Positions 42,367 through 50,411 of a stretch of DNA of 64,000 bases are shown one piece after another; positions within the stretch are counted from its first letter, which is position 1; every line of letters begins with the position of its first letter. The notes under the pieces were generated by a model. That model was not told where the DNA came from. It did no database searches and worked only from the letters and a program-made list of their open reading frames with translations. The DNA is from Micromonospora alfalfae (GTDB lineage Bacteria; Actinomycetota; Actinomycetes; Mycobacteriales; Micromonosporaceae), in the NCBI RefSeq assembly GCF_022230925.1, contig NZ_JAKKFH010000024.1:1-64000 (forward strand). The letters are read 5' to 3'. The position numbers and the translations under genes are program-made.

Positions 42367-42780
42367 GTGACGTACCCCTCGGATCTGAACAGGTCAATTT
42401 CCGAGCTGCTGTCGACACTCGGCCGCGGCGACGCAGGTGGCGCGGCGGAGGCGCAGCCGGTCGTGCAGGGCGTGGGCGAGGCGGCCGACGGAATGGTCCG
42501 GGTGGTGGCGCTCCCCGGTGGACAGATCGAGTCGGTCTGGATCGACCCGCGCATGATGCGCGGGGCCTCGGAGAGTCTGGCCGAGGAGATCCGCGAGGCC
42601 ACCAATGCCGCCCTGACCGACCTACGCTCGGCACTTGCCGCCGCCACTGCCGCACCGGACACGACGGCGTTGCTGGAGCAGCTGCGCGAGGTGCAGCGCA
42701 GCGCGGTGCCGCAGTTGCAGGGCATCATGGACACTCTCAGCGGCGTCCAGGAGCGGCTCGCCTCTGGTGGGCGGCCCTGA
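42367..42780 (+). CDS. YbaB/EbfC-like protein of a WXG/toxin operon
   Basis: A 137-residue protein with the YbaB pattern: VVALPGGQIESVWIDPRMMRGASESLAEEIREATNAAL, a beta-hairpin followed by a long helix. Classic YbaB proteins are nucleoid-associated, but in Micromonosporaceae many copies sit next to WXG100-like genes and may act as secretion chaperones or regulators there. It opens a five-gene run with 1-bp, 6-bp and overlapping junctions, so it is co-transcribed with the toxin. Confidence 0.78.
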   Translation: MTYPSDLNRSISELLSTLGRGDAGGAAEAQPVVQGVGEAADGMVRVVALPGGQIESVWIDPRMMRGASESLAEEIREATNAALTDLRSALAAATAAPDTTALLEQLREVQRSAVPQLQGIMDTLSGVQERLASGGRP

Positions 42781-42781
42781 G

Positions 42782-43102
42782 ATGGGCCGGGTTGTGGACC
42801 CGGCCGGGCTACGCGATGCCGGCACCAACCTTCAGGACATCTCCGACCGCTTCCTCACCGAGCTACGGACGTTCCTGGCCGATCTGCAGGGGTTCGGCGC
42901 GCCCTGGGGCGGCGACGACATCGGCAGCCTGATCGGTGCGGCCTGCGAGGAGGTGACCGCGTACGCCGCCGAGTGCTTCGAGTCCGTCATCGAGGAGCTC
43001 GGCGTGGTCGGCGTCGACCTCAACCGGATGGCGCACCTGATCGACGAGGACGAGCGGGCTGTCGCGGAGCGCATGGCCGGGCTCGGCCAGCAGCTGGGGT
43101 GA
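42782..43102 (+). CDS. WXG100-like (ESX/type VII) protein
   Basis: A 106-residue helical protein whose PWGGDDIG turn sits between two long helices (NLQDISDRFLTELRTFLADL and LIGAACEEVTAYAAECFESVI), the hairpin plan of WXG100 substrates. A third helix ends with an acidic DEDERAVAERM, like the C-terminal secretion signal region of ESX proteins. It starts one base after the YbaB-like stop. Probably secreted with, or guides, the following proteins. Confidence 0.7.
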   Translation: MGRVVDPAGLRDAGTNLQDISDRFLTELRTFLADLQGFGAPWGGDDIGSLIGAACEEVTAYAAECFESVIEELGVVGVDLNRMAHLIDEDERAVAERMAGLGQQLG

Positions 43103-43108
43103 GCTGAC

Positions 43109-43603
43109 ATGGGGCTGCAACTGCCGGGTGAGCTGACCACCTTCCTCAGCATGATCGGTTACGACTGGCCGCAGGCGGACGAGACCGCCCTGGTCGAGAT
43201 GGGGCAGCGCTGGCTCGCCTTCAGCGGCACGTTGCAGACCCTGACGGCGGAGGCGGGGCAGGCGGCCGAGCCGGTCGGGGCCAGCAACGCCGGTGCCGAC
43301 ATCGAGGCGTTCCAGCGGTACTGGACCGAGCAGGAGGGCCCGGTGCCGGTGTTGCAGGACGGGGCTCTCGCGGCCACCCTGGCCGGCACCGGGCTCATGA
43401 TCGTCGGAGCCATCGTGCTGGCCTTGAAGATCCAGGTCATCGTGCAGTTGGTGATCCTGGGCATCCAGATCGCGCAGGCGGTGGCGACAGCTGTCGCGAC
43501 GTTCGGGGCCACCCTCGCGGAGATCCCGATCTTTCAGATGATCACCCGCGAGATCGTCGGTCTGCTGATCGACGAGGTGATCGGAGCGCTCCTCGATGGG
43601 TAA
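43109..43603 (+). CDS. hydrophobic carrier/N-terminal trafficking protein of a polymorphic toxin
   Basis: A 164-residue protein with helical WXG/PPE-like first half (YDWPQADETALVEMGQRWLAF) and a strongly hydrophobic second half (GTGLMIVGAIVLALKIQVIV and QLVILGIQIAQAVATAVATFG). This matches the N-terminal CpnT-like domain of actinobacterial polymorphic toxins, which is normally fused to the toxin. Here it ends at a TAA whose frame overlaps the start of the EndoU gene by 8 bp (ATGGGTAA), so carrier and warhead are split. Confidence 0.7.
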   Translation: MGLQLPGELTTFLSMIGYDWPQADETALVEMGQRWLAFSGTLQTLTAEAGQAAEPVGASNAGADIEAFQRYWTEQEGPVPVLQDGALAATLAGTGLMIVGAIVLALKIQVIVQLVILGIQIAQAVATAVATFGATLAEIPIFQMITREIVGLLIDEVIGALLDG

Positions 43604-44099
43604 GCGGGCCCGGGGAAAATTCATCCGGGCCGCCCTGTCCCACCTGCGCAAACAGCGGGCACGAGCGCGACGCGGGCAGCGGACGGACGGCATGACGCCG
43701 GAACGCCTCCGGCACACCCTGCTGGGCGAGCGCGACGGCCGAGCCTCGGGATGGCACCACCGCCCGGGCGGCATCGACCCGCCCGGCGCGAAAGTCATCA
43801 AGGTGACGAGGCGGGACAACCGCACCGGCGTCTACAACGCCAGGGTCGCGATGTTGAACCGGCGCAACGGTGAGTGGCGGGAGAAGCGCGGCGGCAGCAC
43901 CTTCTTCCCTGACCACTGGACACCCCAGGACGTCGACAACGCGATCACCAGGGGGTTCCACTCCCCCGATGTCGTGAAGGACCCGGAGACCGGACGGTGG
44001 TCGGGCAAGTTCAACGGTGTGCATCTGAGAGGCTTCTACGATCCGGAGACCGATACTCTCGCCCACGGTTTCCCCACTCTTCCTGGAGGCACTCCTTGA
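43596..44099 (+). CDS. EndoU-type nuclease toxin
   Basis: A 167-residue basic protein. Residues 50-165 match the bacterial EndoU toxin domain: ASGWHHRPGG with the catalytic histidine, GVYNARVAML, Lys97 before STFFPDHWTPQDV (102-113) and a final WSGKFNGVHLRGFYDP. EndoU toxins of contact-dependent systems cleave RNA, often tRNA. The first 35 residues are Arg/Lys-rich and carry no signal peptide. An immunity gene overlaps its stop. The carrier gene overlaps its start, so it is a stand-alone warhead unless frameshifting fuses the two. Confidence 0.8.
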   Translation: MGKRARGKFIRAALSHLRKQRARARRGQRTDGMTPERLRHTLLGERDGRASGWHHRPGGIDPPGAKVIKVTRRDNRTGVYNARVAMLNRRNGEWREKRGGSTFFPDHWTPQDVDNAITRGFHSPDVVKDPETGRWSGKFNGVHLRGFYDPETDTLAHGFPTLPGGTP

Positions 44100-44488
44100 G
44101 CATCGAGTTCCGCTGGTCGGAGGAGCGGATCGCGGAATACCACTCCACGGACCGGCGGCTCGCCTGCCTGGGGATGTGGTTGACCGACGACATCCAGGTG
44201 GTGCACGAACTCTGCCTGGACCTGCTGGCCGATCTGGAGGACATCGCGGCGGGGCGCAAGGAGAGCGAGAGCTGGGAGGGCAACGCCTGGGCCGCCGAGC
44301 TCAGCGCCAACGGCGTCGACCTACAGAACCTCTGGCGGGACGTGCTCAAGGCCCACTACCCGCTCGCGGAGACCCGACGGGTGGTGGCGCAGTACTGGCG
44401 GTTGCTGGCACAGGACCCGGACCGCACCCGGGCGGTGACCGAGTGGGAGCGGGACAACGGTCGTCAGCACCCGTACCAGGGGCTCTGA
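44096..44488 (+). CDS. putative immunity protein for the EndoU toxin
   Basis: A 130-residue acidic, helical protein from TTG 44096, which sits in the toxin's stop codon (TTGA) and has GGAGG seven bases upstream. No family is recognised. Immunity is inferred from position, small size, acidic charge opposite to the basic toxin, and coupled translation, the usual plan of toxin-immunity pairs. WRLLAQDPDRTRAVTEWERDNG forms its C-terminal helix. Confidence 0.65.
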   Translation: MSIEFRWSEERIAEYHSTDRRLACLGMWLTDDIQVVHELCLDLLADLEDIAAGRKESESWEGNAWAAELSANGVDLQNLWRDVLKAHYPLAETRRVVAQYWRLLAQDPDRTRAVTEWERDNGRQHPYQGL

Positions 44489-44569
44489 GGGCTCGTCCGC
44501 CTCGGGGATGATCGCGGGTCCGCCCGTCGCCGGACGGCGGAACTGGCGATCGACGGATAACGTCGGCGC

Positions 44570-45334
44570 ATGACTGTTGAGCACCCCGCGCTCGCACTGC
44601 GTGGCCTGGCCAAGCGGTTCGACGGCACGATCGCGGTGGCCGGCGTCGACCTGGACGTCCCCGCCGGCTCCTTCTACGGCCTGCTCGGCCCGAACGGCGC
44701 CGGCAAGACGACCACCCTGTCGATGGCGGTCGGATTGTTGCGACCGGACGCCGGCTCGGCCTGGGTGCTCGGGCACGACGTGTGGCAGGACCCGGTCGCC
44801 GCCAAGCGGCTGCTCGGTGTGATGCCGGACGGAGTCCGGCTCTTCGACCGGCTGACCGGCGCGGAGCTGCTGGCGTACAACGGGTTGCTGCGGGGGATGG
44901 ACCCGGCGGTGGTCGACCAGCGGGCTGCCGAGCTGCTGGACGTGCTGGCGCTCGGCGACGCCGGTCGGACGCTGGTGGTGGACTACTCGGCGGGCATGAA
45001 GAAGAAGATCGGCCTGGCCTGCGCGCTACTGCACGGCCCCCGGGTGCTGGTGTTGGACGAGCCGTTCGAGGCGGTCGACCCGGTCTCCGCAGCCCTGATC
45101 CGGGACATCCTCACCCGGTACGCGGCCGGCGGCGGCACCGTGGTCTTCTCCAGCCACGTCATGGAGGTCGTCGAGCGGCTCTGCTCGCACGTGGCGATCC
45201 TGGCTGGCGGCACCATCAAGCGCGTCGGGACCATCGACGAGGTCCGCGGCGGTCGCTCGTTGGAGCAGGTCTTCGTCGAGGTGGTCGGCGGGCGCACCGC
45301 GACCGGCGAGGAGCTGTCGTGGCTCTCCCAGTGA
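44570..45334 (+). CDS. ABC transporter ATP-binding protein
   Basis: A 254-residue ATPase with Walker A GPNGAGKTT, signature YSAGMKKKIGLA (an LSGGQ variant found in NatA/CcmA-like exporters), Walker B VLVLDEPFEAVDP and the switch histidine in VFSSHVMEV. It powers the permease encoded by the next, overlapping gene. Such two-component exporters move drugs, peptides or lipids outward; no substrate clue is present. Confidence 0.94.
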   Translation: MTVEHPALALRGLAKRFDGTIAVAGVDLDVPAGSFYGLLGPNGAGKTTTLSMAVGLLRPDAGSAWVLGHDVWQDPVAAKRLLGVMPDGVRLFDRLTGAELLAYNGLLRGMDPAVVDQRAAELLDVLALGDAGRTLVVDYSAGMKKKIGLACALLHGPRVLVLDEPFEAVDPVSAALIRDILTRYAAGGGTVVFSSHVMEVVERLCSHVAILAGGTIKRVGTIDEVRGGRSLEQVFVEVVGGRTATGEELSWLSQ

Positions 45335-47022
45335 GCGTGGACGCCACCCCCGCCGCGCCCGTACGCACCGTCTCCGCTCGACACTTCGCGCGGCTCAAGC
45401 TGCGGGTGATGGGCAACAACTTTCGGGGCCAGGGCTGGCGGATCGCCCTTTTCGTCGGCGGCGCGTTGCTCGGGCTCTGGTTCGCCGCCAGCGGGTTCTT
45501 CCTCTTCGCCGCGCCGGGCCTGGCCGGCAACGGCGAGTACGCGGTGCTGATCGCGGCGGCCGGTGGCGGGCTGCTGGTGCTGGGTTGGCTGTTTCTGCCG
45601 CTGGTCTTCTTCGGTGTCGACGAGACACTGGACCCGGCCCGGTTCGCGCTGTTGCCGCTGCCCCGGCGCACGTTGGTGACCGGCCTGTTCGTGGCGGCCC
45701 TGATCAGCGTGCCGGTGTTGGCGGTGCTCATCGCGTCGTTCGGGCTGGTGCTGACCTCCTGGTCGTTGGGTGGCTGGTCGGCGGGGTTGGTCGCCGTCGT
45801 GGGTGTGCTCGCCGGGCTGCTGCTCTGCGTCGCCGCCAGCCGGGCGGTGACCAGCGCGTTCGCCAGCATGTTGCGGTCCCGACGGGTCCGCGACCTGGCG
45901 GCCGTGCTGCTGGCGGTGACGGCCGCGCTGCTCGGCCCGTTGCAGGTCTTCGGCCTCGCCGCGCTGCGCGAGGCCGACTGGGACCGGCTCGCCGGCGTGG
46001 CGACCGTGATCGGTTGGACACCGTTGGGCGCCCCGTGGACCGTCGGCATCGACGTGGCCCAGGGGCGCGTGTGGGCGGCACCGGTCAAGTTGCTGATCAC
46101 GGTGGTGACTCTCGGCGCCCTGCTGGCCTGGTGGTCCCGGTCGATCGAGTCGGCGATGGTGGGTGCGGCCAGCGCCGGTAAGGCCCCGGTGCGGCGCGGG
46201 GTCACCGGCGGCGCGGTCGCCCAACTGTTTCCCCGGGTCGCCACCTGGGCCGGCCGGGACCAGTTCGGTGCCCTGGTCGCCCGGGAGGCCCGTTACTGGT
46301 GGCGGGACGCGCGCCGCCGCGCCAACCTGATCACGATCGCGGTGGTCGGCATCTTCGTGCCGGTGTTGATCAATGTTACGGGTGGGGACTTCGCGTTCGA
46401 GGACGGCGCCGGGTTCACTGCGGCTGCCAGCGACAGCTCGCCCGTCGTGGTCACCATCTCCATGCTCCTCGTGGGCGTCCTCGCCGCCGTCACCCTGGCC
46501 AACCAGTTTGGCTTCGACGGCAGCGCGTACGCGGCGAACGTGGTGGCCGGGGTGCCCGGCCGGGTCGAGTTGCGGGCCAGGATGACGGCTTTCTCGCTGT
46601 ACGTGCTGCCGATGTTGGGCGTCGTCGCGGTGGTGCTGTCGTTCCTGCTCAGTCGACCGGAGTGGATCGGGCTCACCATCGGCGGCCTGGTCGCCACCTA
46701 CGGTGCCGGGCTGGCGGTGAACAGCCTGATCTCGGTGCTCGGGGCGTACTCACTGCCGGAGACGAGCAACCCGTTCGCCATGAACAGCGGTGCGGGCCTG
46801 GCGAAGGGCCTGCTCACCCTGCTGGCCATGCTCGCCTCGGTGGTTGCCGCGGTGCCGATGGTGGTGGCCGCCGCGCTACTCGGTGACGCGTGGCTCTGGC
46901 TGGCCCTGCCGGTCGGCGCCGCGTACGGGCTGGGCGCGGCGCTGCTGGGCGCGTACCTGGCCGGCGACGTGCTGGACCGACGTCAGCCGGAACTGCTGGC
47001 CACTGTCACGCCGCGCCGCTGA
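45319..47022 (+). CDS. ABC transporter permease
   Basis: A 567-residue membrane protein with about twelve hydrophobic segments in two halves separated by a cytoplasmic stretch (residues 270-335). GTG 45319 has GAGGAG five bases upstream and overlaps the ATPase gene by 16 bp; GTG 45331 (GTGA) is an alternative. It has the large single-chain permease form common in actinomycetes with NatA-like ATPases. Substrate unknown. Confidence 0.87.
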   Translation: MALPVSVDATPAAPVRTVSARHFARLKLRVMGNNFRGQGWRIALFVGGALLGLWFAASGFFLFAAPGLAGNGEYAVLIAAAGGGLLVLGWLFLPLVFFGVDETLDPARFALLPLPRRTLVTGLFVAALISVPVLAVLIASFGLVLTSWSLGGWSAGLVAVVGVLAGLLLCVAASRAVTSAFASMLRSRRVRDLAAVLLAVTAALLGPLQVFGLAALREADWDRLAGVATVIGWTPLGAPWTVGIDVAQGRVWAAPVKLLITVVTLGALLAWWSRSIESAMVGAASAGKAPVRRGVTGGAVAQLFPRVATWAGRDQFGALVAREARYWWRDARRRANLITIAVVGIFVPVLINVTGGDFAFEDGAGFTAAASDSSPVVVTISMLLVGVLAAVTLANQFGFDGSAYAANVVAGVPGRVELRARMTAFSLYVLPMLGVVAVVLSFLLSRPEWIGLTIGGLVATYGAGLAVNSLISVLGAYSLPETSNPFAMNSGAGLAKGLLTLLAMLASVVAAVPMVVAAALLGDAWLWLALPVGAAYGLGAALLGAYLAGDVLDRRQPELLATVTPRR

Positions 47023-47578
47023 CCGACGCGACGGCCAGCCGCCTGGCCAACATCGGCGATGAAGCCACGCTGAGCGGCCGGAGCGAAGGTGGGAGTCGGG
47101 CCGTGCCGGGCGGGACCGGATCTGAGCGGTCGGCAGGCCCGCCGAATCGACCACCCGCGTGGGCGAACGGGCCGACGGTGGCCCTGCCGCGACCGGGCCG
47201 GCTGGCTGACCCTCGCGCAGACCTGGCGGGCGAACGGTGGCCGCTGGTGATGCCCGCCGCCCCCGGCCGGCGGACCGGGCCTCGGACCACGCAAACGACC
47301 AGACGGCGGGATCGGTGTGCCACCCCGAGCGTGATGCCCCTCAGACATCACGATGACTCAGGGGCATCACGGTCATTCGCGTATTGCCCTCGGGCGAGCG
47401 GACCGTGCCACAACCGGTCGACCGGCACCGGCCGGCCGGAGAGCCACGGTGAGCCGGCCACACCTGCCGATGCGACCACTGTGGCGGTGCCGTGGTTGCG
47501 GCGCGCTCTGGCCGTGCCAGCCACCCCGCTGACCTGCACGAGCGCTTCGCTGGTTGGGCGAGGGTCCGGGGCGGCACA
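47023..47578. other. 556-bp gap without a convincing gene
   Basis: Open frames here are Pro/Arg-rich and lack codon bias or ribosome sites. The stretch holds the hairpin at 47331-47370 and a GGTCGACCGG-type palindromic run near 47417, and leads into the parS-like site. It is the longest unoccupied region of the window. Confidence 0.6.
47331..47370. repeat. inverted repeat in the 47.3-kb gap
   Basis: GTGATGCCCCT (47331-47341) and AGGGGCATCAC (47360-47370) pair perfectly, with an 18-base loop that contains two further ATCACGATGA-like motifs. It could terminate the ABC exporter transcript 310 bp upstream or be a protein-binding element. Confidence 0.6.
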
Positions 47579-48112
47579 ATGTTTCACGTGAATCATGAGC
47601 CGGGTGCCGAGATCCACCACACCGATCCGTTCGCGGTGCCGACCGGGCAACGGTCGCCGGTACGCCGACTGCGTGGTCGCCTCGCCGCACCGGTGACCCT
47701 CTGGACGGCACCCGGTCCGGCCGGGCTGACCGTCTCGTCCACCCTGGTCGCCGAGGGGGAACCGGACCGGCTGATCGGGCTGATCGACCCGGAGTCCGAC
47801 CTCTGGGCGGCCGTCGAGGAGTCGGGTCGGTTCGCCGTCACGCCGCTCGGCCCGCCACACCGGCAGCTCGCCGACCGGTTCGCCGGCCTCTTCCCCGCCC
47901 CGGGCGGGCTCTTCGCCACCGGCGCGTGGAACGAGACGCCGTACGGGCCGGTTCCGGCGGACGCCGGCGGCTGGGCCGGGTGCCGGCTGGACACCGCCCG
48001 GGAGTACGGCTGGGGCCTGCTGGTCGAGGCCACGATCGAGGCGGTCGACCTGACCGGGGAGGCCACCCCGCTGCTGCACTACCGGGGTCGCTACCACGAG
48101 CTGCCGGTCTGA
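47579..48112 (+). CDS. flavin reductase-like FMN-binding family protein
   Basis: A 177-residue protein from ATG 47579, whose first codons (MFHVNH) are formed by the parS-like site. The domain resembles flavin reductase-like split-barrel proteins: LAAPVTLWTAPGPAGLTVSSTLVAEGEPDRL, FAVTPLGPPHRQLADRFAGLFP and ETPYGPVPADAGGWAGCRL. It probably binds FMN or a related flavin, with unknown partner. The MFHVNH-type start is also seen in actinobacterial genes that carry parS at their 5' end. Confidence 0.72.
   Translation: MFHVNHEPGAEIHHTDPFAVPTGQRSPVRRLRGRLAAPVTLWTAPGPAGLTVSSTLVAEGEPDRLIGLIDPESDLWAAVEESGRFAVTPLGPPHRQLADRFAGLFPAPGGLFATGAWNETPYGPVPADAGGWAGCRLDTAREYGWGLLVEATIEAVDLTGEATPLLHYRGRYHELPV
47580..47595. 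promoter_or_regulatory. parS-like ParB-binding site
   Basis: TGTTTCACGTGAATCA matches the conserved 16-bp parS sequence TGTTTCACGTGAAACA at 15 positions (T for A at position 14). parS sites load ParB, which spreads and recruits SMC for chromosome segregation, and they cluster around oriC. The site overlaps the first five codons of the gene at 47579. Confidence 0.75.
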
Positions 48113-48145
48113 ACGGACACCTCGCCAGGGGCTACCGATCACCGC

Positions 48146-48161
48146 AGTGACCTGAGTCACT
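48146..48161. promoter_or_regulatory. Crp-like palindrome upstream of the symporter operon
   Basis: AGTGAC-CTGA-GTCACT is a perfect 6-4-6 palindrome and fits the Streptomyces Crp pattern GTG(N)6GNCAC. It lies 126 bp before the DUF485 start. Crp control of acetate uptake genes is known in other bacteria. Confidence 0.5.
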
Positions 48162-48287
48162 TGGCGCAGCCAGGCAACCGCTCGGCGCACTCGCCGACCG
48201 GCGTCGATCTCAGCCTTCCCTGCCGGGGAGTGCGCTCTTTACGGTGCGCGAAACTCCTCTGACGCCTGTGAAGGTGGTGATCCACAG

Positions 48288-48653
48288 ATGTCCACGGACA
48301 CACCCGCTCCGGCTGCTTCCCAGTCGGACAAGTACCTGGCCGTACAACGGTCGGACGAGTTCGCCGGGCTGCGGCGTGCGCTGCGCGGCTTCGTCTTCCC
48401 GATGACCGTCGCGTTCTTCCTGTGGTATGCGCTCTACGTCATTCTCTCCGCGTACGCCCGGGACTTCATGGGCACGAAGCTGTTCGACAGCAACATCAAC
48501 GTCGCACTGGTCTTCGGCCTGCTCCAGTTCGTCTCCACGTTCCTGATCGCCTGGCTCTACTCCCGGTACGCGGACCGGAAGATCGACCCCATCGCGGACC
48601 GGATCCGCGCCGAGATCGGGGAGGTGACCCATGAGCAAGGTCCTCGCGGTTGA
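48288..48653 (+). CDS. DUF485 domain-containing membrane protein
   Basis: A 121-residue protein with the DUF485 plan: DEFAGLRRALRGFVFPMTVAF, two transmembrane helices (about 35-58 and 70-92) and the conserved YARDFM between them, then a cytoplasmic YSRYADRKIDP tail. DUF485 proteins (YjcH) are encoded directly before acetate symporters and presumably stabilise them. Its 3' end overlaps the symporter gene by 23 bp. Confidence 0.93.
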   Translation: MSTDTPAPAASQSDKYLAVQRSDEFAGLRRALRGFVFPMTVAFFLWYALYVILSAYARDFMGTKLFDSNINVALVFGLLQFVSTFLIAWLYSRYADRKIDPIADRIRAEIGEVTHEQGPRG

Positions 48654-50322
48654 GACGTTCCTCGCGGCCGAGGCGGGCGATCACACAGCCCGCAACCTGA
48701 CCATCACGCTCTTCCTGGTCTTCGTGGCGGTGACCCTGGGTATCACCATCTGGGCCAGCCGGCAGACCAAGACGGCTACCGACTTCTACGCGGGCGGCCG
48801 GTCCTTCTCCGGCTTCCAGAACGGCATGGCGATCGGCGGCGACTACATGTCGGCCGCCTCGTTCCTCGGCATCGCCGGCATCATCGCGCTGTACGGCTAC
48901 GACGGCTTCCTCTACTCGATCGGCTTCCTGGTCGCCTGGCTGGTGGCCCTGCTGCTGGTAGCGGAACTGCTGCGGAACTCGGGCCGGTACACGATGGCGG
49001 ACGTGCTGGCCTTCCGGATGCGTCAGCGTCCGGTGCGTACGGCGGCGGCGGTCTCCACCATCACGGTGTCGATCTTCTACCTGCTCGCCCAGATGGTTGG
49101 CGCGGGCGCGCTGGTCGCGCTGCTGCTCGGCATCCGGCCGGGGACGACCTTCCTCGGCATGGACGCGGACACCGCGAAGGTCGCCACCATCATCATGGTC
49201 GGCACGCTGATGATCATCTACGTGACCGTGGGTGGCATGAAGGGCACCACCTACGTGCAGATCGTCAAGGCGTTCCTGCTCATGAGCGGCGCGCTGTTGA
49301 TGACCATCCTGGTGCTGGCGAAGTTCAACTTCAACCTGTCGGAGCTGCTCGGCCAGGCGGCCGCCGCATCCGGCAAGGGCAGCGCGTTCCTCGAACCCGG
49401 GCTCCGGTACGGCGTCGAGGTGGCCGGCAACTCGACGCAGACGTTCTACAACAAGGTCGACCTGCTGTCCCTTGGCATCGCCCTGGTGCTCGGCACCGCC
49501 GGTCTGCCGCACATCCTGATCCGCTTCTACACGGTGCCGACAGCGAAGGCGGCCCGTAAGAGCGTGCTCTGGGCGATCGGCATCATCGGCACCTTCTACC
49601 TGCTCACCCTGGCCCTGGGCTTCGGTGCGGCGGCGCTGGTCGGCAGCCAGGCGATCACGGCACAGGACAAGGCCGGCAACACCGCGGCACCGCAGCTGGC
49701 CGAAGCGCTCGGCATCGAATTCTTCGGCGGCGAACTGGGCGGGGCAGCCCTGCTGGCGATCATCGCGGCGGTCGCCTTCGCCACCATCCTCGCTGTGGTC
49801 GCCGGGTTGACGCTGGCGTCGTCGTCCAGCCTGGCGCACGACTTCTACGCCAACGTGCTGAAGAAGGGTGAGGCGTCGGAGCGGCAGGAGGTGCGGGTCG
49901 CCCGGATCTCCGCCCTGGGGATCGGCGCGGTGTCGATCGCCCTGTCGATCTACGCGCAGAACCTCAACGTGGCGTTCCTGGTGGCGCTGGCCTTCGCTGT
50001 CGCCGCCTCGGGCAACCTGCCGGCGATCCTCTACAGCCTCTTCTGGCGGCGGTTCAACACCTCCGGCGCGGTGTGGTCGATCTACGGCGGACTGCTCTCG
50101 GCGGTGCTGCTGGTGTTCTTCTCGCCGGTGGTCTCCGGTGCGGCGACCTCGATGTTCCCGGACCACGACTGGCAGTGGTTCCCGCTGTCCAACCCGGGCA
50201 TCCTCTCCATCCCGTTCGGTTTCCTCTGCGGGTGGATCGGCACTGTCATCTCCAAGGAGCACGACGAGGACAAGTACGCGGAGCTGGAGGTGCGCGCCCT
50301 CACCGGCGCTGGCGCCCACTGA
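48631..50322 (+). CDS. cation acetate symporter (SSS family, ActP/MctC-like)
   Basis: A 563-residue protein with about 13 helices. DFYAGGRSFSGFQNGMAIGGDYMSAASFLGIAGI, split here as two adjoining stretches, and LGTAGLPHILIRFYTVP are typical of ActP. It imports acetate or other short monocarboxylates with Na+. It overlaps the DUF485 gene and ends before a strong terminator. The paralogue at 40653 shares the same motifs but has an extra external insert, so the two may differ in substrate or conditions of use. Confidence 0.95.
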   Translation: MSKVLAVETFLAAEAGDHTARNLTITLFLVFVAVTLGITIWASRQTKTATDFYAGGRSFSGFQNGMAIGGDYMSAASFLGIAGIIALYGYDGFLYSIGFLVAWLVALLLVAELLRNSGRYTMADVLAFRMRQRPVRTAAAVSTITVSIFYLLAQMVGAGALVALLLGIRPGTTFLGMDADTAKVATIIMVGTLMIIYVTVGGMKGTTYVQIVKAFLLMSGALLMTILVLAKFNFNLSELLGQAAAASGKGSAFLEPGLRYGVEVAGNSTQTFYNKVDLLSLGIALVLGTAGLPHILIRFYTVPTAKAARKSVLWAIGIIGTFYLLTLALGFGAAALVGSQAITAQDKAGNTAAPQLAEALGIEFFGGELGGAALLAIIAAVAFATILAVVAGLTLASSSSLAHDFYANVLKKGEASERQEVRVARISALGIGAVSIALSIYAQNLNVAFLVALAFAVAASGNLPAILYSLFWRRFNTSGAVWSIYGGLLSAVLLVFFSPVVSGAATSMFPDHDWQWFPLSNPGILSIPFGFLCGWIGTVISKEHDEDKYAELEVRALTGAGAH

Positions 50323-50338
50323 TCGCGGCACCTGTCGG

Positions 50339-50377
50339 GGGGTCCCCTGTTGACGTACGACGTCAACAGGGGACCCC
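50339..50377 (+). terminator. strong terminator hairpin
   Basis: An 18-bp perfect stem (GGGGTCCCCTGTTGACGT and complement) around the 3-base loop ACG, followed by TTC. It starts 17 bp after the symporter stop and is the most stable hairpin noticed in the window. Confidence 0.9.
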
Positions 50378-50411
50378 TTCGGCGAATTCGGCTGTCGGTA
50401 GGCTGAGCCGC

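Noticed and set aside
47341..47577. 78-codon minus-strand ORF in the 47-kb gap
   Set aside because: Arg/Ser/Pro-rich product, poor third-position bias and no ribosome site; overlaps the hairpin.
48496..50331. 611-codon minus-strand ORF
   Set aside because: Shadow of the acetate symporter gene; composition is low-complexity and no ribosome site or family motif is present.
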